DNA from: Entoloma clypeatum
Lineage: Eukaryota > Basidiomycota > Agaricomycetes > Agaricales > Entolomataceae
DNA: 64,000 bases
Assembly: GCA_963565915.1 (NCBI GenBank)
Contig: OY751487.1
Location: 4,898,001-4,962,000, forward strand
Reading direction: 5' to 3'
The notes under the pieces are model-generated. The model made no database searches, was not told the origin of the DNA, and saw only the letters and a list, made by a program, of their open reading frames with translations. Of this stretch, positions 21,311-31,158 are shown in pieces. Position 1 is the first letter of the stretch, and each line of letters opens with the position of its first letter. The translations under genes were made by a program, and so were the position numbers.

Positions 21311-21616
21311 CCGATTTCCTCAATCCGACACCTCCGACACCTCCGACCCATCCTCCGACCCTCCGACCGTTGTGGTACGTCTATTATTTATATTACTATA
21401 CTTTACGTTTCCTTTTGTTTCCATCTATCCTTCGACACCTCCGACCTTCGACACTTCCAACCTGTCCTCTGCGTCAGAGTGCACGTCGGAGCAATGATTT
21501 ATACCACCACATGCACACTTCCAATTTACATATTCCGTTCCCATCCCTACTCCCGATCTTTGTCATATTTCAACATTCCTCTCCTCATTTCCAATTCTCA
21601 TCGTCTATATAGCTGT
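21311..21616. repeat. CTCCGAC-rich insertion between Gypsy-C gag and protease
   Basis: About 300 bases of non-coding sequence with repeated CCGACACCTCC units and a TATTTATATT stretch separate the gag end (GQAVIAG) from the protease frame. It resembles the CGGAG-rich LTRs at 11275 and 53435 in style. I could not find clean TG..CA ends or a target duplication, so the identity as a decayed solo LTR is only probable. Confidence 0.4.
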
Positions 21617-22679
21617 CTAGCCTGCAATAACCGCCTGCCCTGCAGCTTGTCCATTGGGATTCAGCGCAGGCGCGCTATTCACACCCATTTGTCCATTTGT
21701 GGCTTGATGCCTTACTGTTATCTGCCTCAGAATTTCTTCCTCCTCGTGCTCATCAATTTGTTTGATCATTGCCGCTTGTACCCTGCGCTGCGGCTGCCTG
21801 CAATCTCGGGCGAAATGCCCCTGTCCACCACAGTTATAGCAATTACCAGGAGCTCGTCGCTGGTTTCTGTCAATGTTCATCACGTTTGGATCACATCGTT
21901 GTTGCTGCTGACTGTTTTGCTGGGGACGGTACCCCCATTTTGTTGTTGTCCAAAGGGCCTTCCAAAATTATTCTGGCCTTGCGGCCGCGGTGCTTGCTGA
22001 TTTTGAGGGCAATTTCCCCATTGGTTCCCTTGTCTTTGAGGTCCCTGCCTCATTCCTTGCCTCATGGCGTAATTCTCTTCAGCCCTTCCGATGGCTGAGA
22101 TTTTTTTGACAGTTTCCTGCATGGTGTCCTGCTGTCTTCCTTGCTGAAATAATTGTTGTATGATTGAGTCCCGGGCATTTCTCTCCAGTAAGGAAATCCC
22201 ATAATTTTCCCTTTGATCGCCAGTGTTCCAAACTGTGTGATCCAATCGTCTGTCTTCATCTGGTTCTGTTTGAACCCCTCAATCTTTGCTCTGGCCCATT
22301 CCACTTCAGTGGTAGGGCAAAACCTCGTGGTGATTTCATAGACCAAGTTTCAATACATTGGCCAATCATTTGATTCCATGCATTGGGTGAGTCATGTCTC
22401 CCCATACGTTCCTGCAATCGGTCCATCTAATCGGGACCAAACGGCGATACAGATTTCATCATCCCCATGTAGCAAATCTTGATTTACTTGGATCCATGTG
22501 AGCATTTTTGCCCACCATCCCAAAAACAGGGGTCGGGATTCATTGTATTTACCGGGATCTGCGGCTATTTCAATTCTTTGGCCTGGTCAGTGAGGAGGAG
22601 GAGGAGGAGGTGGTGTGATGGGGGGAGCATGATGTTCGGGGAGTTCGGGGGCTTCATCCTGAAAGTCTTGGTTGTCCAT
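21617..22679 (-). pseudogene. Gypsy-C gag with CCHC zinc knuckle, decayed
   Basis: From Met 22679 (MDNQDFQDEAPELPEH) a Pro-rich N-terminus leads into a retrotransposon Gag domain (RLDGPIAGTYGE, VYEITTRFCPTTEVEWARAK, DDWITQFGTLA) in two frames with several stops. It ends in a Gln-rich stretch and one zinc knuckle, CYNCGGQGHFARDC (21795-21835), the nucleocapsid motif that packages RNA. No 5' LTR can be defined upstream; 22680-22939 holds no confident feature. Confidence 0.75.
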
Positions 22680-22939
22680 GATGGAGTTTTGGCAGGGGGA
22701 GGTGTTTTGGTTTGAACAATAGTACCTTACGTCGGGCGTGCAACCCTGTTCTGACACTTAGGTGAGAAGAAAAAAAAAAATCTGGAAAAGAAAAGCCAAA
22801 GAACGATCTGTCTACCCAGGCAGTTGGGATGCCCGATTAGAGGAAGATCTGGGAAAGATGAAGTCCACATGGTCAATACCCCTACGTGCACTGGACTGGT
22901 CGAATCGAGATGTCAAGGAGTCAGGGCTTGGAACACCTG

Positions 22940-23855
22940 TTGTGAACTAGACGTGTATGGTCTTCTCTTCCAAACCGTCACACGTGCCAGCGTGGCAGCT
23001 GTCCCATTTCCAAACTGTGTTTGATTGTCAATGTGTTGGAAAAAAAACATGAAATGGTGTTTGGAAGTTGTTGTAGGTGAGAAGCCAGACATAAAGTTCC
23101 ATCATGTGTTGCACCTCATCCATAGCATGTTTGGACATTCGAGATACAGCTACACATGTCCACTTGTGACTCATGGTCAATGAAAGTGCGTGAAGAGTGT
23201 CAAGCCCTTTGCTGTGATCCCTCAAAATTTGAAGTAGACCACGAAGAGCTTCTGGAATTGATTGTGATGTTGGCTTCATGCATATGACAACATGGAGAAA
23301 ATAATTAGCATGACCTATATATTAGAGATATCAGCATAATGTTGCCATTATTTTTTGGACTACCTTGTCAACATTCTTGTGCTTATTTCTTTTGTGTTGT
23401 GATGCTCTGCATGCAAGGTTCTTGAGAACATGCCAGGCATTTGGTGCACAAGACCTTAGAGTTTCCACAGCCTCAGTAAGGACAATGCTTGTCAGCTCTG
23501 TCTCTGAGATGTCATTCCCCACAGGAGATTCGAAGAAATTGGCAGCGCTTTCAAGCTCGTGCCCCAAGGTGTGTCCCAAGGTGACTGAGGCTGTCTCAGA
23601 AACAAACTGGTCCAGAACTAGTTTTGCTCCCATTGGCCGGCTTCCACCACAAAACGGCGGTTTCCACCAGCGCCGCAATATGTCAGGGAGTTTTGCAGAC
23701 TTCATAAGCTCTGTTTGTGCACGGCGGATCTTTGGATGTCTAGTGCATGTATCAGCTCCCCAACTCAACACATCAAGAAACAAAGGAAGGCCCAGATCTA
23801 GGGACTCCATCAGCAAAGTAGTCCCAGAGCTTGTAGCAGGCCATAACAAACTCAC
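22940..23855 (-). pseudogene. DUF6589-like basidiomycete protein, fragment
   Basis: Two minus-strand blocks look like exons of one gene. Block 1 (23331-23855) contains RRWWKPPFCGGSRPMGAK and a Cys/His/Lys-rich RASQHKRNKHKNVDK. A possible GT..AG intron follows, and block 2 reads VMLIIFSMLSYA, then LLTYNNFQTPFHVFF and, one frame over, HIDNQTQFGNGTAATLARV. The last motifs (a YDN-like start, then DNQ..F..GTAAT) resemble DUF6589 proteins as I remember them, which are abundant and uncharacterised in Agaricomycetes. Frameshifts and a TGA in block 2 indicate decay. The assignment rests on motif memory and is tentative. Confidence 0.4.
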
Positions 23856-23879
23856 TCACATGCATAGCACCCATACCAT

Positions 23880-24010
23880 TGTGTAGTGACCTCACTGGCA
23901 GGCATAGCAATGTAGCACTAAAGCATTGTAACATCATAGTACCATAGCATTGTAGTATAGAAACCTGGTAGCACTATAGTATTGTAGTCTTATAGCCTGG
24001 TGTAGTACTC
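23880..24010. repeat. Degenerate short tandem repeat (AGCATTGTAG-like)
   Basis: Units such as AGCATTGTAAC, AGCATTGTAG, AGTATTGTAG and AGCACTATAG recur every 15-25 bases. The array is low complexity with no coding signal. Confidence 0.55.
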
Positions 24011-24179
24011 AATATTTCTACCACAAGCCTAGGTGTTTTCTTTTCTCTTTTCTTAAATTTTTTCTTTCTATGAAATACTCACAGCTGCTAAAAGTCAAAT
24101 TATAATGTGAGAACGTGCATCGAATATTGAGCTATGCCAAAAATGTACAAAAGTTTTGCGAGTGGTCTCTCTTGTCACC

Positions 24180-24560
24180 TGTGCATCTCTCAATTACGCC
24201 GCTGCCCCTCATGTCCAGCCTGATGTGATGCCTGCATGCAGCCCCTTGCCTCTCATCCACACGTGTCCCACCATTCTCATGCCTCCTCTGCCTTCGTGTC
24301 CAGCCGTCCTCATGTGTCCCGCTGTTTCTCACATGTGACACTGTTCTCGCGTGTTCTGCGCCATTCCTCATGTGTGTGCCCCGTGTCCCGTGTCATTTCT
24401 CGTGCATGCTGTGTCATTTCTCATGTGTGCTGTGCCATTGTCATGTCTCCCATGCCATTTCTCACGTTTCCTGTCATGTTCCTCACATGCCCCGCCATTT
24501 CTGCACATCTCCTGCCATTCCTCGTGTGTTCCGCCATTCTCATGTGTTCCGTCAGTGGTC
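24180..24560. repeat. Degenerate minisatellite (GCCATTTCTCATGTG-type units)
   Basis: More than a dozen imperfect units of about 20-26 bases combine CCATT(C/T)CTC with (A/C)(A/T/C)GTGT. They continue almost to the Gypsy-A LTR at 24648. Open frames across it are Cys/His/Val-rich artefacts of the repeat. Bases 24011-24179 hold nothing recognised. Confidence 0.75.
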
Positions 24561-24647
24561 TGATGTGACGTGAATGGCAGGGAACTTACCTATATGGGGC
24601 CTCTGTGCATGTCCCACATCTCCTCTGCCTTCATGTCCGTCATTTTT

Positions 24648-24987
24648 TGTTACGGACTAACGACTACGGACGTATATGCTTACCTTTTTCACTTTTACTC
24701 ATTGGCCCCCGCTTACACATATCGTATTATACTTTATTTCCTTTAGTATACTTCGCTCCCGCGCTGACTCGCCTTCCGCAGCTGTCTGACTCATTCCGCA
24801 GTCAGCTTACTCATTAGTGCATAGCCTTCCGCAGTTACTGACTCATTCGCTACCGCTCATAGTCAGTACTATATAAACCTCATGTACCATAGCTACATTC
24901 CTTAGATTTAGCAATCACATTGCTCTTCGCCTTTCCATCTTCCTGCATACTCTGCCCGAACCTTGGAACGGTTTGTTACGCATAACA
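24648..24987 (+). repeat. Gypsy-A copy A2 5' LTR (340 bp)
   Basis: It starts TGTTACGGACTAACG and ends GTTACGCATAACA, with TATATAAA at 24870-24877 as promoter. It differs from the 3' LTR (30819-31158) at four positions that I could count, about 1.2 percent, which indicates a fairly recent insertion. The left flank is TTTTT and the flank beyond the 3' LTR is ACCCT, so there is no target duplication. Confidence 0.92.
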
Positions 24988-25778
24988 AGTTGCTAAATCT
25001 CGTTAGGTTCGCCCAGAGCGAAGAGAGCAACTACCAGACGAGTCAAGACGTCGCGCTTCTTTGAAGACTTCACCAGTAACCCATTCAGCACGCCAGAAGC
25101 CCGACAGGAGGAGCTAAGTCCTCGAGACAGTATCGATTTTACACTCATCCAGCAGTACATCAAATCGGAGATCCGTCGCATCCTACAGCAGGTGCTTGAC
25201 GAAGAACTAGACAACAACGAGCATCGCCCCCACGGCGAGATAGCAGAGAGCATCCATCTTGCTCGGCAACACCAGATCGCGTGTTACAACGCCTGACAGA
25301 ACGAACTCGAAAGTCTTCGCGTTCAAGAAGGACCTCAGACAGGTTGGATCACAGAGATCAGAGAGTTTATCGGTGTCCAGACAACCGTTATCAGAAGATT
25401 GATTAGGACGCTCACATCGAGACGTCCCAGAGCCGCATCACCACGTCTTACTCGAAGCAGCAGATCTACGCCCACTTCACCACCGACGAGCAACAGACCG
25501 AGTACAACCGTTGGGCACGAAACGAGAGACTTGACCCCTTCTCGCAACCAACAGACGCGCAGGAACAGAGATTCCTTAGAGATCTACAGAGGAAATACCC
25601 CGAACGTTTTGCCACCGATTCCGCCGACGAGTCCCCTGACGAATTTACTTTTGACTCCGCGCAGTCAGATACCGAACAGACGCCTAGAACAGGGACTGAT
25701 TTTCAACCCCTACCTGTATCCCGAACCCCATCTTCATCCCAACAATCCGACACCTCTCCTACTCCGCAGGTTCTAGAC
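24988..25778 (+). other. Gypsy-A copy A2 leader / upstream gag region
   Basis: The sequence after the LTR (AGTTGCTAAATCTCG) is shared with copy A3 and should contain the primer site. One frame reads an Arg/Glu-rich segment (EIAESIHLARQHQIA) broken by a stop in this copy but open in A3. A second frame, one base off, is open from about 25405 straight into gag. Gag may therefore have a longer N-terminus than the Met at 25779, perhaps joined by splicing or frameshift. I cannot decide which. Confidence 0.5.
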
Positions 25779-26645
25779 ATGGCAGAAGCACCGACAGTAC
25801 AAACAATGGATACATCCAAGATCATCAAAGATCCTGGGATGTTCAAAGACAGACACACCTTCGACGAGTGGTGGAAAGCCACCAAATTATACATCAGGTT
25901 CCAGAAGGGCCTGTCCGACAATCAGAAAATTCTTGCAGTGTTATCCCGCATGATGGAAGGGTCCGGTAAACACTGGGCCAGCAACAAGTTAGACGACCTT
26001 GCCACCGATGGCGAGAACATCACCTGGTTAGGGTTCTCAGACGACATCGCTACGCGATTCTCTATTGCCAACAAGTCGGCAGCGGCCAAGGCGAGACTCG
26101 AAGTCCTGAAACAGGAGAAACGCACCATCGACGAATTCTTGGACGAATTCGAAGAGCTCTTGAAGCTGTCAAACCTTGGCGAAGAAACTGGGAAATACAT
26201 CCTGGAAAAGAACGTCAACTGCAGAATTTCTGAACAAGTGGCTAGCGATGGCAAGACGTACACTGATTACGCAAAGGAGATCCGAAACAAGGGACGACAG
26301 ATGGAGGGACATGCATTAGTCATCCGAGGGGGTGGCGACACACGCACCGGATCGGGCACCACTTATGGCGGTCAAGGCAAAGCCATGGAGATCGATAAAG
26401 CAGGAGTAGCCCATTGCTACAACTGTCAGCGCTTTGGTCACCTTGCCAAAGACTGCAAAGCCCCAAAGAAGAAAGATGGTCGTAAGTGTTTCAACTGCGA
26501 CCAAGAAGGACATATCGCGCGCAACTGCCGCAAGCCGAAGAAGAACTCTGGAAAGATTAGGAAGGTGTCTGATGGAGATACCGATGATGATGAAACCATC
26601 ACCATAGAGACCGATGAGAAGGATTTTCCCGAAGGGTCCGATTAA
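25779..26645 (+). CDS. Gypsy-A copy A2 Gag (288 aa, two zinc knuckles)
   Basis: It begins at Met 25779 (MAEAPTVQTMDTSKIIKDPG). Residues 20-170 form a helical retrotransposon Gag domain (FDEWWKATKLYIRFQK, ITWLGFSDDIATRF, VLKQEKRTIDEFLDEFEEL). Two CCHC nucleocapsid knuckles follow, CYNCQRFGHLAKDC near residue 212 and CFNCDQEGHIARNC near 237, then a basic patch and an acidic Asp/Glu tail. The frame is intact. The protein packages the RNA genome in cytoplasmic particles. Pol lies in the minus-one frame; the pol frame is open from 26618, so the two overlap by 28 bases and Pol is probably made by frameshifting. Confidence 0.93.
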   Translation: MAEAPTVQTMDTSKIIKDPGMFKDRHTFDEWWKATKLYIRFQKGLSDNQKILAVLSRMMEGSGKHWASNKLDDLATDGENITWLGFSDDIATRFSIANKSAAAKARLEVLKQEKRTIDEFLDEFEELLKLSNLGEETGKYILEKNVNCRISEQVASDGKTYTDYAKEIRNKGRQMEGHALVIRGGGDTRTGSGTTYGGQGKAMEIDKAGVAHCYNCQRFGHLAKDCKAPKKKDGRKCFNCDQEGHIARNCRKPKKNSGKIRKVSDGDTDDDETITIETDEKDFPEGSD

Positions 26646-26686
26646 ACGACGCTAAGTCGCGACCCTTATCCATTAAACGAACTCGC

Positions 26687-29600
26687 TTGCCTGGTGCAGC
26701 TACAGACAATATAACTTATGTTATCCCTGCAAAGCGAGCCGTTGCGTCAACTAAGATTGTCAAGGGAGATAAACCTCCGAAACGACGAGAGATCAAGCTG
26801 CAAGCTCAGATCAAAACACGACGAGGACCAAAGGCCATTCGACCCGAGGTTGATAGTGGATGTGAACGCACATGTATCCATCCCAGAATAGTACACGAAC
26901 AGAACCTTCCCACACGTGGAATAAAGCCCATATCGATCCTAAATGCGGATGGATCGCCGAACCAACAACAGAAAGCAGAAAAACTTGCCGAAGTCAAGCT
27001 GGACTTAGGAACACACCAGGAAACCATGGAAGCAATGGTATTGGACATTGGGAGAACGGACATGCTTTTGGGACATGACTGGTTGGTGCACCACAACCCC
27101 ACAATCAATTGGACGACCGGCGCGGTAACATTCAACCGGTGCCCATCAACATGTCAAACAAAACACTCGGATTTCAGGGTTAACCTTAATGGTTGCAAAC
27201 ATCGGGTTCGCATGGTGGAAGTACGAGACAAGGACGCGCCCAAGGAATCGGATCAGAAATGGAAGCCCGGAGACCCCATATTGGAAGCAGTTACTCCCAC
27301 ACCACCTCCCACAACCAAACAACCCTCATACGTTGAACGTTTTGCCCATCTCTTTGAAAAAGAAAACTTTGACAAGATCCCAAAGGAAAGAGAATGGGAC
27401 CACGGCATCGAACTTACACCGGACGCACCAAAGGAGCTAGGAGGAAACACATATCCTATGACCCAAAAGGAGCAAGAAGAACTGGACGAATTCATCGATG
27501 AAGGCCTGGCAACTGGAAAGATCCGACCGTCCAAATCCCCTTATGCATCACCCTGCTTCTTCATTAACAAAAAAGACGGTTCCAAACGATTGGTACAGGA
27601 TTATCGCACGGTCAATAAATTCACGGTTAAGGACAAATTCCCACTCCCACGCATCAACGACCTCTTGGATGTATTGAAGGACACAGTCTACTTCAACAAA
27701 ATGGACATCATGTGGGGATACAATAATGTGCGGATCAAGAAGGGTGATGAATGGAAAGCCGCCTTCCTGACCAGCCGAGGATTGTTTGAACCATTAGTCA
27801 TGTTTTTCGGTCTCTGCAACTCCCCGGGAACGTTCTCTCGGATGATGGCCAGCCTATTCAGGGATCAGATCCGTCGGCGCATCTGTGTGATTTACATGGA
27901 TGACATAGTGGTTATTGGTAAAACCAAGGAAGAACTCACCCGGAACACCGAAGAGATCTTGCAGATTCTGTCAGACAATGACCTGTTTCTAAAGGAGAAG
28001 AAGTGTCTTTGGAAAGTAACAAAATGCCCCATATTGGGATATGTCGTCGGAGAAGGACGTGTTGAGATGGAAACTGAAAAGGTGGACACAATCCAGAACT
28101 GGCGAGTACCCACTTCAAAAAAGGAAGTCCAGAGGTTCCTGGGATTTGCCAATTTTTATCGACGCTTCATTGAAGGATACTCAAACATTGCAAAGCCACT
28201 CACAACACTTACGGGAAATACAGCATTCACGTGGGGACCAGCGGCGCAAGAAGCATTTGAAGGTCTCATACGGGCAATCACGACGGCACCAGTCTTGGCA
28301 TTGCCCAAACCGGACGGACAGTTCAGGATCGAAACCGATGCATCGGGTTATGCGATTGGAGCGGTACTTTCACAGAAACAAGACGACAAGTGGCATCCTA
28401 TCGCGTTCTTGTCGCGGACCATGTCCGCGGCCGAACAGAACTACGAGATATATGACAAGGAACTCTTGGCAGTCATGGAAGCACTGAAGGACTGGCGACA
28501 TTATCTACTTGAAGCCAAGGAACGTTTCGAGATCTTAACCGATCACAAAAACCTGGAGTATTTCCGGCGTCCTCAGGACCTAAACCAACGACAGAGGCGT
28601 TGGAAGATGAAGTTACAAGACTATGACTTCGAATTGCGACATGTACCTGGGAAGACAAACGCGAAAGCAGACATCCTGTCACGTTTACCCTGGTATGAGA
28701 CGGAACTTGAGCCGCAGGACAGCGACCAAATGCTCAAGGAGGGGCTATTTTTGAAACGATTGGAATCAGAAGATGTGATACAAATGGAGATGTTCACGGA
28801 GGAACAATTCTTTGAAGGGGGTGAAACATCTGATTCCATCAAAATCGGAAACATCACAACCATCGAAAACCCATGGATCGCACGCATCAAGGCCTCGAAT
28901 CGCATGGAGACAGAAGTAGCCCAGGGTCTGAAGAAGAATCCTCACTGGTACCAGCAGGAAAATGGCATCACCTACGCAGGAGAACAAGTCTATGTTCCAC
29001 CAGACCCACAATTGCGCCAAGAACTGATGTTTGAAGCGCATGACGCACCAGTGGCAGGACATCCAGGACAATATCGAACACATGAACTCCTCACTCGCAC
29101 CTACTGGTGGCCCACCATCCTACATGACGTAAAGAAGTATGTGAAAGGTTGTGACACCTGTCAACGTAACAAGATCAGCCGCCAAAGGAGACACGCCCCT
29201 CTACACCCTAACGCCGCGCCAAGTCAACCATGGGAAGACATAGGGATTGACGTCGTGGGACCGATACCAGAATCTGATGGGAAGAACGCAATTCTGGTCA
29301 TCACGGACAGACATTCAAAGATGCTTCATCTCATCCCGACAACCATGGAACTATCGGCTGAAGGATTAGCCAAGATCTATCGGGACCAGATATGGAAGCT
29401 TCATGGGATCCCTAAGAAGATCATTAGCGACAGAGGACCACAGTTCGCCGCGAAGTTCATGGAGATACTTTGCCGCATGTTGGGAATCAAGAGAAACCTG
29501 TCCACTGCGTACCATCCACAAACTGATGGACAAGCCGAACGATCGCATCAGGAAACCGAGGTGTTCTTACGAAACTTTGTCAACCATCTACAAGATGATT

Positions 29601-30295
29601 GGGCGGAATGGATCGCAATCGCAGAATTCCAGTACAATGACAAAGAACATCAAGCGACAAAGTACACACCATTCTATCTCAACTACGGTCTGCATCCTTG
29701 GAAGGGAGAACTTGTGTTGGAAGACACCAATCCAGCGGCAAACGACTTCTTGAAAAAACTCAAACAGGCACGAGAAGAAGCCAACGCAGCACTGAAACAG
29801 GCCCAGGATCAGATGAAGAAGACAGTTGACACACGACGAAGCCCGTCTCGGAATTACCGCAATGGAGACAAGGTGTGGCTGGAAGGGACTAACATCAGGA
29901 CTGATCGTCCCTCAAAGAAACTTGACGCCCTCCGACACGGACCGTTCAAAGTTCTAGAGAAGAAAGGAGCTAGCGCATACCGTCTTGATCTTCCCAAAAC
30001 CTGGAAGATGATCCACCCTGTGTTCAACGAGACCCTGTTATCGCCATACAAAACCCCGAAGTATGCCATTCAGAAAAAGAAGCCAGCCCCTGATCCGATC
30101 ATTGTCGAAGGACGAGAAGAATACCATGTCTCCACGATCCTGGACTCTCGGAAATTCCATGGAAAGATCCAGTACCTTGTCCAATGGGAAGGGTATGGCC
30201 CAGAAGAGAACACGTGGGAACCTCGGACTAATGTTCAGAACGCTCAAGACTTGATCCGAGATTTTCATCGGCAAAATCCATCGCGTCCACGATAA
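26687..30295 (+). CDS. Gypsy-A copy A2 Pol polyprotein with chromodomain (intact)
   Basis: The frame is unbroken for 1,202 codons (open from 26618; the listed start codon is TTG and there is no good Met, as expected for a Gag-Pol fusion). Domains in order: aspartic protease (EVDSGCERTC, Asp near residue 56), a GHDWLVHHNP flap region, reverse transcriptase with YMDD near residue 403, and RNase H (ETDASGYAIG ... TDHKNLEYF). The integrase zinc finger (H-H near 785-790, CDTC near 822) precedes the DDE core (IDVVGPIPE near 855, SDRGPQFAA near 912, QTDGQAERSHQE near 950). A C-terminal chromodomain (YLVQWEGYGPEENTWEP, about 1140-1200) presumably targets modified histones. All catalytic residues are present, so this copy could be autonomous. 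Confidence 0.95.
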   Translation: MPGAATDNITYVIPAKRAVASTKIVKGDKPPKRREIKLQAQIKTRRGPKAIRPEVDSGCERTCIHPRIVHEQNLPTRGIKPISILNADGSPNQQQKAEKLAEVKLDLGTHQETMEAMVLDIGRTDMLLGHDWLVHHNPTINWTTGAVTFNRCPSTCQTKHSDFRVNLNGCKHRVRMVEVRDKDAPKESDQKWKPGDPILEAVTPTPPPTTKQPSYVERFAHLFEKENFDKIPKEREWDHGIELTPDAPKELGGNTYPMTQKEQEELDEFIDEGLATGKIRPSKSPYASPCFFINKKDGSKRLVQDYRTVNKFTVKDKFPLPRINDLLDVLKDTVYFNKMDIMWGYNNVRIKKGDEWKAAFLTSRGLFEPLVMFFGLCNSPGTFSRMMASLFRDQIRRRICVIYMDDIVVIGKTKEELTRNTEEILQILSDNDLFLKEKKCLWKVTKCPILGYVVGEGRVEMETEKVDTIQNWRVPTSKKEVQRFLGFANFYRRFIEGYSNIAKPLTTLTGNTAFTWGPAAQEAFEGLIRAITTAPVLALPKPDGQFRIETDASGYAIGAVLSQKQDDKWHPIAFLSRTMSAAEQNYEIYDKELLAVMEALKDWRHYLLEAKERFEILTDHKNLEYFRRPQDLNQRQRRWKMKLQDYDFELRHVPGKTNAKADILSRLPWYETELEPQDSDQMLKEGLFLKRLESEDVIQMEMFTEEQFFEGGETSDSIKIGNITTIENPWIARIKASNRMETEVAQGLKKNPHWYQQENGITYAGEQVYVPPDPQLRQELMFEAHDAPVAGHPGQYRTHELLTRTYWWPTILHDVKKYVKGCDTCQRNKISRQRRHAPLHPNAAPSQPWEDIGIDVVGPIPESDGKNAILVITDRHSKMLHLIPTTMELSAEGLAKIYRDQIWKLHGIPKKIISDRGPQFAAKFMEILCRMLGIKRNLSTAYHPQTDGQAERSHQETEVFLRNFVNHLQDDWAEWIAIAEFQYNDKEHQATKYTPFYLNYGLHPWKGELVLEDTNPAANDFLKKLKQAREEANAALKQAQDQMKKTVDTRRSPSRNYRNGDKVWLEGTNIRTDRPSKKLDALRHGPFKVLEKKGASAYRLDLPKTWKMIHPVFNETLLSPYKTPKYAIQKKKPAPDPIIVEGREEYHVSTILDSRKFHGKIQYLVQWEGYGPEENTWEPRTNVQNAQDLIRDFHRQNPSRPR

Positions 30296-30412
30296 AAGAA
30301 CAAACTTTGAGAACCATTTTCCACATCGACTTCTGTCACATCGAGTTCCCCGCTCCAACTCTTCTCGCCCAACACGCCGTTCTTCTTATACCTTTCAAAC
30401 ATCATTTCCGCC

Positions 30413-30781
30413 ATGTCCAACATCACCGCCGCCTCCACCAATGCTTCTGATATCAACCCCACCATCACCACCCTCATCAGCAAAGCGCTCTCCATGCGCG
30501 ACCAGATCCATGCGCTCGAAACCTCCGTCGCTGACATCCTCCACCGGCAGATGCACATCCGCCTTCATACCCTCTCCGATTTACCAACCGCCCCCACCGC
30601 TGAGGAGAAGCTCATCCTCAAAAACTATACCAACACCCTTGCTGTCGAGAATCGACGCCTTCGCCTCGCCGTTCGAGGGTTAGAGTTTGCCACGGCGGTA
30701 AACGATGAACTGATAAAGGATTGGGGTAACCGAGTTGACCCTGCCTGGGCCGATCCAAATGGCAACGATGGATGGGAGTAG
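30413..30781 (+). CDS. Gypsy-A ORF3, copy A2 (122 aa)
   Basis: This is the most divergent of the four ORF3 copies, yet it keeps length and pattern: ALSMRDQIHALETSVADIL, HRQMHIRLHTLSDLP, ENRRLRLAVRGLEFA and a Trp-containing acidic end. It starts 117 bases after the pol stop and ends 37 bases before the LTR, inside the transcribed region. Many differences from the other copies look conservative (I/V/L, K/R, D/E), which fits selection on protein. Function is unknown. Confidence 0.7.
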   Translation: MSNITAASTNASDINPTITTLISKALSMRDQIHALETSVADILHRQMHIRLHTLSDLPTAPTAEEKLILKNYTNTLAVENRRLRLAVRGLEFATAVNDELIKDWGNRVDPAWADPNGNDGWE

Positions 30782-30803
30782 GTAGTCTGTGAGGACACAG
30801 ACC

Positions 30804-30818
30804 TTGAGGAGGGGAACA
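30804..30818 (+). other. Gypsy-A copy A2 polypurine tract
   Basis: TTGAGGAGGGGAACA directly precedes the 3' LTR. The same tract with small changes precedes the 3' LTR in copies A1, A3 and A4. It should prime plus-strand DNA synthesis. Confidence 0.8.
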
Positions 30819-31158
30819 TGTTACGGACTAACGACTACGGACGTATACGCTTACCTTTTTCACTTTTACTCATCGGCCCCCGCTTACACATATTGTATTA
30901 TACTTTATTTCCTTTAGTATACGTCGCTCCCGCGCTGACTCGCCTTCCGCAGCTGTCTGACTCATTCCGCAGTCAGCTTACTCATTAGTGCATAGCCTTC
31001 CGCAGTTACTGACTCATTCGCTACCGCTCATAGTCAGTACTATATAAACCTCATGTACCATAGCTACATTCCTTAGATTTAGCAATCACATTGCTCTTCG
31101 CCTTTCCATCTTCCTGCATACTCTGCCCGAACCTTGGAACGGTTTGTTACGCATAACA
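30819..31158 (+). repeat. Gypsy-A copy A2 3' LTR (340 bp)
   Basis: It has the same ends and length as the 5' LTR, with about four substitutions. It abuts Gypsy-B integrase sequence at 31159, whereas the 5' LTR abuts minisatellite. The two ends of this element therefore no longer share one insertion site. Confidence 0.92.

Noticed and set aside
24236..24573. Three overlapping Cys/His/Val-rich frames
   Set aside because: They are translations of the degenerate minisatellite in all three phases, with no evidence of a protein.
26626..26635. Canonical minus-one slippery heptamer at the Gypsy-A gag end
   Set aside because: The sequence does not fit X-XXY-YYZ in the gag phase and is not conserved in copy A3, so I list only the overlap.
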